Of a stretch of 33,085 nt of DNA, positions 1 to 7,056 are shown piece by piece. Both the position numbers and the translations under genes were made by a program. The stretch covers positions 1 through 33,085 of the forward strand of contig JADLAP010000121.1 of the NCBI GenBank assembly GCA_020848195.1, given 5' to 3'. This stretch comes from Phycisphaeraceae bacterium (GTDB taxonomy: Bacteria; Planctomycetota; Phycisphaerae; Phycisphaerales; Phycisphaeraceae). How positions within the stretch are numbered: the first letter of the stretch is position 1; each line of letters begins with the position of its first letter. Below the pieces are notes generated by a model that ran no database searches, had not been told where the DNA came from, and worked only from the letters and a program-made list of their open reading frames with translations.

Positions 1-69
1 CAGGTTTCGCATGCCGTTGTCTTTGCCGACCTCAGGCGTTGCATTCGGGAAAGGTCTGCGGATACGCAC

Positions 70-114
70 GGCCCCCTTGGGGGGCCTTCCTGATACCACC
101 CCCTATGGGGGTGG
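70..114. repeat. Two tandem perfect GC hairpins
   Basis: The first inverted repeat (70-86) has 7-bp arms GGCCCCC/GGGGGCC around TTG. The second (96-114) has 8-bp arms CCACCCCC/GGGGGTGG around TAT. They are 9 nt apart. Neither has a following T-run on either strand, so a classical intrinsic terminator is not supported. They could be a terminator pair of a Rho-type or protein-bound sort, or an operator. Confidence 0.5.
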
Positions 115-359
115 AGTCTCATTCGGACTTGGACCTTCGGTCATTGGCTCCGGTCAAGGCCCAAATGGCCAGATGCGCTCACCCTGGAGACCCCCACGGC
201 TCGAAGACTCGCCATGGGGCTTGCAGTCCGGCACAATTCAACGGGGTCAAAGCACCGAAGTCTTTCACCGGGCGATTCCAGGAAACTGCGAACGACACGC
301 TGACCACGAAGGCGAGCGTGGATCCATGTCTTCATCTTGCATTTTTCCGCTCGTCGCTT

Positions 360-389
360 TCGACATCGTGCGGGTGGATGGGTTATGCT
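360..389 (+). promoter_or_regulatory. Possible sigma70-type promoter for the GH-A hydrolase
   Basis: TCGACA (360-365, 5 of 6 to TTGACA) and TATGCT (384-389, 4 of 6 to TATAAT) are 18 bp apart. Transcription would begin near 396, about 35 nt before the start codon. This is pattern matching only. Confidence 0.3.
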
Positions 390-429
390 GTTTCCCCAAT
401 CCTGACTTCATTCCCTGATACAACGAGTA

Positions 430-2595
430 ATGGTCATGCGAAAAGAGAAAACCGACGTGTCATCCCATGGTCACGATTCCAACAGCATCTTCGGCGCGGA
501 GGTGCAGTACTTCCGGCTCGATCATCGGTACTGGGACGAAGTGCTCGACCGGTTCTGCGATGCCGGGCTGTCCTGCGTGACCACCTACGTGCAGTGGCTG
601 ACGCATCTCGTCGGCGAGCCGGACGCCAAGCATCCCGCCGGCGTGCTGGACTTCGAGGGCAGGACGAATCCGCGTCTGAATCTGCTGAAATTTCTCGATC
701 TGGTCGAACGTCGCGGGCTGAAGCTCAACTTCCGCTGCGGGCCGTTCTGCTGCAATGAAATGATCTGGGGCGGCTATCCGTCGTGGCTCGTGAATGGCGA
801 TCCCAACATCATGTGCTGGGACTACACCAACCGTCCGACGCAGGGCTACTGGATCGGCAAGCGGGAGGGCATGCAGCCGTCGTACCTGCACCCGACCTAC
901 CTGGCCTGGTGCGACAAGTGGCTCGCCGAGATCGACAAGATCATCGCCCCGCGCACGCTCGGCAAAGGCCGGTTCATTTCCATGATTAACCTCGACAACG
1001 AGATTTCCTACATCTGCAAGGACTCGATGCTCGACAGCGACTACAACCCGATCATGGTGAAGCCCGGCGGGTTCTATCACCAGTTCCTCAAGGAGCGCTA
1101 CGGCAGCACCAAGGCGGTCAGCGACGCGTATGGCGTCAAGTACGCGAGTATCGAAGCCGTGGAACCGCCGCGCAGCGTGCCCGCCGAGCTTGGCCGCGAT
1201 CTGGCGTGGCACACCGACTGGATGGAATTCAAGACCTGGATCATGTGCCGGTACATCGAGAAGCTCCGCGCGATGCACGAGGCCCACGGCGTGAAGGGCG
1301 TGACCTTCATGACCAACTTCAACCCGCACCGGCCCGAAGGCATTCCGACCCGGATGCCCGAGTTTCAAAAGGCTGTCGGCAAGGGCGGCATCGTCGGCTA
1401 CGACTTCTACCGCGGCAGCTTCATGAGCTACAGCGGCTACCACTCCATGGCCCGCGTGCTCAAGCTCATGAACGCCAGCCTGCCCTACACGTGGTCCGCC
1501 GAGTTCATGTCCGGCACATGGCAAAAGGACCTGACCAAGGGCGGCCGGATCAGCGACGATCACATGCAATTCATGGCCCGTTGCGCGCTGAGCCACGGGT
1601 GCAAGTCGATCGCATGGTTCATGTTCCACGACCGCGACTGCTGGGGCGACTCTCCAAGCAGCAGCCACGGCCACGCCCGGCCGAGCCTCAATGTTCTCCG
1701 CGACACTTTCGCCATGGTCAAGGACAAAATCAAAGGCTGGGACAGCCTGGTTCCCGCCGGCGACGTCGCCGTCATCTATGACCTCGTGCAGCACCTGCAC
1801 ACCGGCGTGGGCGATCCGAACCCGTGCGCGGACAACTCCGCCCACGTCGGCGCTCCGACGATCTGCGGCGTGCAGGCCGGCGTGGCGAGCAGGGAATATG
1901 AGGGCCTCTTCCGTCTGGTCGAGCAGGCCGGCGCGCAGGCCAATGCGGTCGATGTGATGCACGACGCTTCGCTGCTGATGAACTACCCGCTGGCCATGCT
2001 GCCCGGCAGCCCGGTGGTCGAGCGGCAGGTGGACAAGGCTCTTAAGCAGTTCGTCTCCGCCGGCGGCACGCTGCTGGTCAGCGGCGCGTGGCCCGCCGTG
2101 GACGAGCACGGCAAGTCGATCAAATTCCTCGGCCTTTCCGCGGTGAAAGCCGGCTCCGTCAAACTGGGCAAGGGCGCGGTCATCTGGCACGCCCAGCCGC
2201 TGGCGCAGGAAGAACCGGAAAGCGAAAACCTCGACAGCGTGGCCTTTGTGAAGTCGCTGCTGAAGAAGCTGGCTCCGAAGCCGCATGTGTCGGTGGAGCC
2301 GGCGGAACTGCCGGTGACGTATGTGGACTGGTCGCCGGCGCCCACGGGCGGCCACCACGTCCTCAAGCGGACCCACAACCTCGGCTCGGCGGTGCTGCAC
2401 GAAGGCCCGGAGGATCGCGTGCTGTTCGTGCTCAACCACTACATCGAGGCGGTGAAGTTCGCGGTCAGCTTCGGCAAGCTCAAGGTCAGCGAACTGGAAA
2501 ACCTCGACACCGGCGAGCGTCTGGCGGTGAAGAACGGCAAGGTCAGCGTGGACATCGACCGCAAGAGCGCGTCGATCTACCGCGTGATCGTCTGA
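430..2595 (+). CDS. Beta-galactosidase-like glycoside hydrolase (GH35/GH42 type, clan A)
   Basis: This 721-residue protein looks like a retaining clan-A hydrolase. The opening GAEVQYFRL (22-30), followed by WDEVLDRFCDAGLSCVTTYVQW, resembles the first strand and helix of the GH35 TIM barrel. N190-E191 in MINLDNEISY fits the acid/base pair and E358 in WSAEFMSGTW is the best nucleophile candidate. After the barrel, a Rossmann-like segment (about 445-560, with the phrases DVAVIYDLVQHL and AGGTLLVSG) resembles the GATase-like trimerisation domain of GH42 enzymes. No signal peptide is visible, so it probably acts in the cytoplasm on imported oligosaccharides. The start could also be the second Met at 436, which has ACGAG 8 nt upstream. 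Exact family and substrate are uncertain; beta-galactoside is the family default. Confidence 0.8.
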   Translation: MVMRKEKTDVSSHGHDSNSIFGAEVQYFRLDHRYWDEVLDRFCDAGLSCVTTYVQWLTHLVGEPDAKHPAGVLDFEGRTNPRLNLLKFLDLVERRGLKLNFRCGPFCCNEMIWGGYPSWLVNGDPNIMCWDYTNRPTQGYWIGKREGMQPSYLHPTYLAWCDKWLAEIDKIIAPRTLGKGRFISMINLDNEISYICKDSMLDSDYNPIMVKPGGFYHQFLKERYGSTKAVSDAYGVKYASIEAVEPPRSVPAELGRDLAWHTDWMEFKTWIMCRYIEKLRAMHEAHGVKGVTFMTNFNPHRPEGIPTRMPEFQKAVGKGGIVGYDFYRGSFMSYSGYHSMARVLKLMNASLPYTWSAEFMSGTWQKDLTKGGRISDDHMQFMARCALSHGCKSIAWFMFHDRDCWGDSPSSSHGHARPSLNVLRDTFAMVKDKIKGWDSLVPAGDVAVIYDLVQHLHTGVGDPNPCADNSAHVGAPTICGVQAGVASREYEGLFRLVEQAGAQANAVDVMHDASLLMNYPLAMLPGSPVVERQVDKALKQFVSAGGTLLVSGAWPAVDEHGKSIKFLGLSAVKAGSVKLGKGAVIWHAQPLAQEEPESENLDSVAFVKSLLKKLAPKPHVSVEPAELPVTYVDWSPAPTGGHHVLKRTHNLGSAVLHEGPEDRVLFVLNHYIEAVKFAVSFGKLKVSELENLDTGERLAVKNGKVSVDIDRKSASIYRVIV

Positions 2596-2603
2596 GTTCC
2601 GCG

Positions 2604-2711
2604 ACGAGCCGTGACCGTGAGGGAGCGGACCGCCTTCGACCGCCAAGGGTGCTGGTATTTTTTGCATCCCCGTGTCCGCCCGTGGTCCGCTTCCTCACGG
2701 GCGCGGCTCGT
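2604..2711. repeat. Inverted pair of ACGAGCC-family repeats at the end of the AraC gene
   Basis: Two 27-nt arms (2604-2630 and 2685-2711) match in inverted orientation at 24 of 27 positions. Each begins ACGAGCC and ends AGCGGAC when read outward-in. The loop between them is 54 nt. The right arm overlaps the last codons of the AraC-type gene and supplies its stop. This is a REP-like element sitting between convergent genes, where it may also form a transcript-ending hairpin. Confidence 0.7.
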
Positions 2712-3579
2712 GGCGCGATGGCCGGTGCTGCCGGCGCGACTGCGTGGGGCTGCGCCCGACGATCCGGCTGAACGCGCGGCTGAAGTGCAATGGATCCTTG
2801 AATCCGACCATGGCGGCGATGCGGGCCACGGGCAGGTTGCTCTGCGCGAGCATTTTCTGGGCCATGGCGATGCGCTGTTCGAGCAGGAACCGGGCCGGGG
2901 TCTTGCCGGTCTGGCGGTGGAACGCGCGTTGGAAATAGCCGGTGGAATAGCCGAGTTTCGCCGCCAGTTCATCCATGCGCAGCGGCTGGCTGGGCTTTTC
3001 GCGCATGATGCGGATGGCGTGCTGCACGAGGTCGGCGGCGGGCAGGTGCTGCTGTTCGTGCCACCGTCGCAGGACGCGGCCGAGCATGGCACCGACCAGG
3101 CCGTCCAGTTCCGGTCCCACCGGGGCGTGGATATCGCCGGCGCAGAGCCACAGGGCGGTGGCCCACGGCGTCAGGCCGGCGTCCACGGCATGGAGGACGC
3201 GATCCGTCGGCAGCTCGTCCAGCCGCGTGCCCTTGAGGCCAATCCACAGCGTGTCCAGTCGGGTGACGACCTGTTCGCGGTGGGGGCAGGTCGGGGGGAT
3301 CAGCACCGCGTGTCCCGCGGCCAGACGGCAGGCGGCGGGACAGATGAATCGTCCCCGGCCGCCGAAGACGTAGATCAATTCCCAGAACGGATGAGCGGAC
3401 AGTTCCTCGACATCGCGAGGCCCGGCGTAGCGCTGAACGTACAGCGGCGTCAGCTCTTCCGATCGCCGCGCCACGTCCGGGCCTTGCCACAGAGGGTCCT
3501 CCAGCGTCCGCAGCCAGGGCATGTCCGGCAGGTTCATGAACGATTGAATATCATTTTTATCCATGTCGGGCCATGCCAT
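2695..3579 (-). CDS. AraC-family transcriptional regulator
   Basis: The 294-residue protein has an N-terminal cupin-like sensing domain (about 45-165, with the phrase HPFWELIYVFGGRGRF and IPPTCPHREQV typical of sugar-responsive AraC proteins). It is followed by a C-terminal double helix-turn-helix (about 195-282): MDELAAKLGYSTGYFQRAF, then VARIAAMVGFKDPLHFSRAF. It is convergent with the hydrolase and divergent from the SDR-PhyH-UroD genes, with 68 bp between its start and the SDR start, which suggests it controls that cluster. The start is uncertain: Met6 (3564) and Met15 (3537) are alternatives and no clear SD is seen for any of them. The last five residues (HEPRP) come from the repeat arm at 2685-2711. 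Confidence 0.9.
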   Translation of the reverse strand: MAWPDMDKNDIQSFMNLPDMPWLRTLEDPLWQGPDVARRSEELTPLYVQRYAGPRDVEELSAHPFWELIYVFGGRGRFICPAACRLAAGHAVLIPPTCPHREQVVTRLDTLWIGLKGTRLDELPTDRVLHAVDAGLTPWATALWLCAGDIHAPVGPELDGLVGAMLGRVLRRWHEQQHLPAADLVQHAIRIMREKPSQPLRMDELAAKLGYSTGYFQRAFHRQTGKTPARFLLEQRIAMAQKMLAQSNLPVARIAAMVGFKDPLHFSRAFSRIVGRSPTQSRRQHRPSRHEPRP

Positions 3580-3647
3580 GCGTCAGAGCGAAATCCACGT
3601 CGGCGGGTATTGTAATCCCGTGCGTCACAATCTTGAAAGGAAATAGC

Positions 3648-4400
3648 ATGGATCGCGTGGTCATCATCACCGGAGCTGCCCGTGGCATCGGATACGGAAT
3701 TGGACAATGTTTCGCCAAAACCGGAGCGACGCTGGTCATCGCCGACGTCAATCTTGAGGCGGCGCGGAAGGCGGCGGCGCAGCTCGACGCCGAGGGCGCC
3801 AAGCAGTCGATGGGACTGGCATGCGATGTCACAAATATCCAGCAGGTGCAGGCCATGGTGGATGATGCGATCAAGCGTTACGGCCGGATTGACGTGCTGG
3901 TGAACAACGCAGGCATCTGCCCGTTCATCGACGGCATGGAAATGTCGCCCGCCGTGTGGCAGAAGACGATGGACGTCAACGTCAATGGCGCGTTCTACTG
4001 CATCCAGGCCGCGGCGAAGCACATGATCGAACGCGGCAAGGGCGGACGGATCGTCAGCATCACCTCGCTGGCGGAAAACGTCACCGGCCCGGCGCAGGTG
4101 GACTACGCCGCGTCCAAGGCCGCCATGCGCATGCTCACCGTCGGCATGGCCACCCGGCTCGGCAAGCACGGCATCACCTGCAACTGCGTCGCTCCCGGCA
4201 TGATCCTCACCGACATGACCCGCCACTACTGGGAACAGCCCGGCCCGGCCGAAATGATCAAGACCCGCGTCCCCGTCGGCCGCATCGGCACGCCCACCGA
4301 CATCGGGCACGCCGTCGTCTTCCTCGCTTCACCCGAAGCCTACTACATCAGCGGCATTACCCTTCGCGTCGACGGCGGCCATCAGGCCGTCTGCAACTGA
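3648..4400 (+). CDS. SDR-family NAD(P)-dependent oxidoreductase
   Basis: A classical short-chain dehydrogenase of 250 residues. It shows the cofactor motif TGAARGIG (8-15), the acidic end of strand 2 (D33, favouring NAD over NADP), NNAG (86-89), and the catalytic set S140, Y153, K157 in DYAASK. The C-terminal GGHQ fits the family. It likely oxidises or reduces a hydroxyl on a sugar or sugar acid; the substrate cannot be read. The start at 3648 is chosen because AAAGGA lies 6-7 nt upstream and the longer reading frame from 3573 adds only non-family residues. It leads the plus-strand run SDR, PhyH, UroD-like, with 38 bp to the next gene. Confidence 0.92.
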   Translation: MDRVVIITGAARGIGYGIGQCFAKTGATLVIADVNLEAARKAAAQLDAEGAKQSMGLACDVTNIQQVQAMVDDAIKRYGRIDVLVNNAGICPFIDGMEMSPAVWQKTMDVNVNGAFYCIQAAAKHMIERGKGGRIVSITSLAENVTGPAQVDYAASKAAMRMLTVGMATRLGKHGITCNCVAPGMILTDMTRHYWEQPGPAEMIKTRVPVGRIGTPTDIGHAVVFLASPEAYYISGITLRVDGGHQAVCN

Positions 4401-4438
4401 TACCCCCAAACACCCTCTTTTCCTCGGAGTTTCCCGCC

Positions 4439-5161
4439 ATGAATCCCGATGAACTGAAGTTCTATCAAGACAACGGCTATCTCATCCTCCGCGGCGCGGT
4501 GACCGGCCGCGACCTCGACGCGCTGCGCCGGGAACTGCTGACCATGCAGACCGCCGTCGAAACCGGCGCGTGGCGCGGCAACCACCTGTTTGAAAAATCA
4601 GGCATTGCCCGCGTCATCTTCAACCCCTACGACAACTGCCCCACGCTGCGCGACCTTGTGGGCAGGGACGACATGATCGACCGCGCCAAGGCCATTCTCG
4701 GCACGGCAGTCCAACTCGACCACACCAAGCTCATGTGCAAGGTCGCCCGCGACGGCAGCGCGCAGCCGCCGCATCAGGACTACTTCTACTGGCAGGGCAA
4801 CAAGGCCAACCAGGTCGCCGTCTTCGTCTGTCTCGACGCCTGTGATGAAGCCAACGGTTGTCTTCGCGTCGTGCCAGGTTCGCACAAGCGGGGATTGCTC
4901 GAACATCACGAGGAATATCACGAAACCACGGGCGAACGCCACTGGGTCTGTCCATATCCCGACGAGGTTCGCGCCCGCGAAGTGAAGTTCCTCGCCGAGC
5001 CGGGCGACGCGGTGTTCTTCGGCTCGCTGACCGTGCATCGTTCCGACGGCAACACGAGCCAGCGCCATCGGCGCGCGGTGGTCTTCGAGTACGATGAAAA
5101 GGGCAATCTGCCGCAGCGTCCAGGCTGGGGCGCACCAACGCCAGCCGCCCAATGGGATTGA
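4439..5161 (+). CDS. Phytanoyl-CoA dioxygenase (PhyH) family 2OG-Fe(II) oxygenase
   Basis: The 240-residue protein has the PhyH-type double-stranded beta-helix. The iron triad is visible as H112-x-D114 (PPHQDYFYW) and the distal H200 (GSLTVHRSDGNTS), with R210 or R212 in the place that binds 2-oxoglutarate. The N-terminus, FYQDNGYLILRGAVT, is typical of the family. Members in bacteria hydroxylate many small substrates and some remove methyl groups oxidatively; the substrate here is not readable. GGAG lies 9 nt before the ATG. It is 38 bp behind the SDR and ends 4 nt before the UroD-like start, so all three are probably one transcript. Confidence 0.88.
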   Translation: MNPDELKFYQDNGYLILRGAVTGRDLDALRRELLTMQTAVETGAWRGNHLFEKSGIARVIFNPYDNCPTLRDLVGRDDMIDRAKAILGTAVQLDHTKLMCKVARDGSAQPPHQDYFYWQGNKANQVAVFVCLDACDEANGCLRVVPGSHKRGLLEHHEEYHETTGERHWVCPYPDEVRAREVKFLAEPGDAVFFGSLTVHRSDGNTSQRHRRAVVFEYDEKGNLPQRPGWGAPTPAAQWD

Positions 5162-5165
5162 ATCC

Positions 5166-6110
5166 ATGAACGCACGACAACGCATGATGAGCGCTTACAC
5201 GCTCAAGCCCGTGGACCATCCGCCGCACTTTGAACACATGTTCGAGCTGGAAAAGGAAGCCTTCGGGCTGGAGTTTCCCGACCGTCGTTTGTGGGAAACC
5301 GTTGGCGCCGAAGAGCGGAAGCGCATGGTCAGCCGGTGCATGGAGGTGTACGCGAAGATCATCGAGGTTTTTCGTTGGGATGCGCTGCCGGTGTTCTGGC
5401 CGTGGAGCAGCGAGGACGGCGTGACGGCGGCGCGTAAGCAGTTCGGCGATCGCGTGCTGGTTGGCACGCTTGTCGGCGGCTCGCTCTGGTGCATCGACAC
5501 CATCAAGGACTGGGAACAGTTCGCGCTGGACCTGTACGAGAATCCGAAGCAATTGCACGAGGAAGCCGAGCGGAAATGCCGGGGCGGACTGGCTGTGATC
5601 GACAAACTGGTTGACGCCGGCGCGGAGTTTATTTCACTGGTGCATGACGTGGCGTCGAACATGGGGCCGTTCTGCTCCAAGCCTCATTTCGATGAATTCG
5701 TCACGCCCTACCTCGCCCGGCTGGTGGACCGCGTGAAGTCTCGCGGAGCGTACTGCACCGTGCACAGCGACGGCATGTTGATGCCCATCTGGGATTCGCT
5801 GATGTCCACGAAGCCGCACATGATCCACTCGCTGGACCCGATGGCGGGCATGGACATCGTGGAAGTCCGCCGGATCACGCGGGGCAAGCTCGCGCTGATG
5901 GGCAACGTCCGCTGCGACGCCTTGCAGACCGGCCCGGTGGAAATGCTCGAGGAATCCACACGATATTGCCTGAACGCCTGCGGCCGGGAGCCGGGGTATG
6001 TCTTCAGTTCCTCCAACACGATCTTCCCCGGCATGCCGCTGGAGAACTACAAGCGGATGCTGGAGATGTACTGGACATTCTGCGACGAACTGAAAAAGGA
6101 ACGAGCGTGA
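5166..6110 (+). CDS. Uroporphyrinogen decarboxylase-like (UroD/MtaA fold) protein
   Basis: The 314-residue protein matches the UroD superfamily barrel in layout: ALPVFWPW near 80, YENPKQLHEEAE near 125, GAEFISLVHDVASNMGPFCS near 155, GAYCTVHSDG near 195, and the late HSLDPMAGMDI and LMGNV. The textbook N-terminal UroD substrate residues are not obvious, and the HxC zinc motif of MtaA methyltransferases is replaced by C-x-x-H-S-D. It is therefore probably not a haem enzyme. Such paralogues are common in sugar-catabolism clusters of planctomycetes and Lentisphaerae, function unknown. It starts 4 nt after the PhyH gene; an earlier ATG at 5094 would overlap that gene by 68 nt. Confidence 0.8.
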   Translation: MNARQRMMSAYTLKPVDHPPHFEHMFELEKEAFGLEFPDRRLWETVGAEERKRMVSRCMEVYAKIIEVFRWDALPVFWPWSSEDGVTAARKQFGDRVLVGTLVGGSLWCIDTIKDWEQFALDLYENPKQLHEEAERKCRGGLAVIDKLVDAGAEFISLVHDVASNMGPFCSKPHFDEFVTPYLARLVDRVKSRGAYCTVHSDGMLMPIWDSLMSTKPHMIHSLDPMAGMDIVEVRRITRGKLALMGNVRCDALQTGPVEMLEESTRYCLNACGREPGYVFSSSNTIFPGMPLENYKRMLEMYWTFCDELKKERA

Positions 6111-6119
6111 ACAAGCAAA

Positions 6120-6192
6120 ACGAGCCGGAAGCGTAAGCGACGACCCCCGGAAGAGGTCCATTGTCCGAACGAGCCGGAAGCGTCAGCGACGG
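6120..6192 (+). repeat. Two direct copies of the ACGAGCC-family repeat
   Basis: Copies at 6120-6142 and 6169-6192 read ACGAGCCGGAAGCGT then AAGCGACG or CAGCGACG, one mismatch apart, 49 nt start to start. They lie between the UroD-like gene and the second SDR. Their first eight bases match the arms at 2604 and 2685 and the rest shares an AGCG-rich tail, so they look like the same or a sister family. Confidence 0.7.
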
Positions 6193-6266
6193 CCTTCAGG
6201 CGAATGACCACAAGGGTTTCATTGCAGGGCCGTCGCGCGATTGCGGCTCGTACAGGAAACGACTCC

Positions 6267-7025
6267 ATGATTTCCATTGATTTAAGCGGCAAAACGGTGG
6301 TGGTGACGGGCGCGACCGGCGAGCTTGGCCGGGTGATGTCGCGGACGCTGGCGAAGGCGGGCGCGGATGTGGCGGTGCATTGTCACGCCAACCGCGCCAA
6401 GGCCGACGCGCTGGCAAAGGAACTGCGGGACATGGGCCGTCGTGCCCTGGTCGTGCAGGCGGATGTGGCGGACCACGATTCCGTCTTCGCCATGCGCGAC
6501 GCTGTGGTCAAGGAACTCGGTCAGCCTCACGTCATTGTGAACAACGCGGTATCGCAGTATGCATGGACGACCGTGCTGGAGCAGAACGAGGCGGATTACG
6601 AAAGTCAGTTCCGCACATGCGTGATGCAGAGCGTGCTGATGGCCAAGGCGTTCGTGCCGGCGATGGTGGAGCGCAAGTGGGGCCGGGTGATTGCGATCAA
6701 CACGGAATGCTCGATGCAGTGCTGGCCGAACCAGTCGGCGTATGTGTCGGGCAAGCGCGGGATGGACGGCGTGCTTCGCGTGCTGGCACGGGAGGTCGGC
6801 CCGTCCGGCGTCACGGTCAACCAGGTCGCGCCCGGCTGGACCATCAGCGAAAACCGCGGCGGCGACGATACGCCTCAGTGGTATCTCGATCGCGTCGCGC
6901 TGGGCCGGCGGGGCTTCGATCAGGAAATCGCCAATGCCGTGGCGTTCCTCGCCTCCGATCTCTCCAGTTTCATCACCGGCGCGTACGTGCCCGTCTGCGG
7001 CGGCAACGTGATGCCCGCCATCTGA
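6267..7025 (+). CDS. SDR-family oxidoreductase, second copy
   Basis: This 252-residue SDR has TGATGELG (14-21), NNAV (92-95, with V where G is usual) and Y159-x3-K163. The residue 13 places before the tyrosine is T146 rather than serine, with S149 nearby, so the catalytic serine is replaced or shifted. That may mean a slow or altered enzyme. The start at 6267 has AGGAAA 7 nt before it; the longer frame from 6204 has no family match. It follows the UroD-like gene after a 156-bp gap that holds the repeat pair at 6120-6192, and is followed by the GH38 gene after 31 bp. Confidence 0.88.
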   Translation: MISIDLSGKTVVVTGATGELGRVMSRTLAKAGADVAVHCHANRAKADALAKELRDMGRRALVVQADVADHDSVFAMRDAVVKELGQPHVIVNNAVSQYAWTTVLEQNEADYESQFRTCVMQSVLMAKAFVPAMVERKWGRVIAINTECSMQCWPNQSAYVSGKRGMDGVLRVLAREVGPSGVTVNQVAPGWTISENRGGDDTPQWYLDRVALGRRGFDQEIANAVAFLASDLSSFITGAYVPVCGGNVMPAI

Positions 7026-7039
7026 TGAAACGTTTATTT

Positions 7040-7048
7040 TGGTAGCAT
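7040..7048 (+). promoter_or_regulatory. Extended -10-like box of the GH38 gene
   Basis: TGG followed by TAGCAT (4 of 6 to TATAAT) ends 8 nt before the ATG at 7057, and there is no SD. This would give a leaderless transcript. The same layout recurs before other genes in the window. Confidence 0.35.
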
Positions 7049-7056
7049 TTCGCCCC

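Larger units (their letters stand above)
1..429. other. Gene-free leader region upstream of the GH-A hydrolase
   Basis: I see no convincing gene here. The open frames across this stretch have no recognisable domain and atypical composition. It holds two back-to-back perfect GC hairpins (70-86 and 96-114) and a possible promoter near 360-389. The hairpins may end transcription from a gene to the left of the window, but neither is followed by a T-run. Confidence 0.6.

Noticed and set aside
11-418. Open frame of 135 codons in the leader region
   Set aside because: No family signal, no ribosome site, unlike neighbouring coding composition.
460-2667. Long open frame antisense to the GH-A hydrolase
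   Set aside because: High-GC shadow with His/Arg/Ala-rich protein and no domain; the plus-strand gene has clear catalytic motifs.
7039-7056. TTG start for GH38
   Set aside because: The family N-terminus ([13 protein letters not shown]) begins at ATG 7057 and the TTG overlaps the -10-like box.
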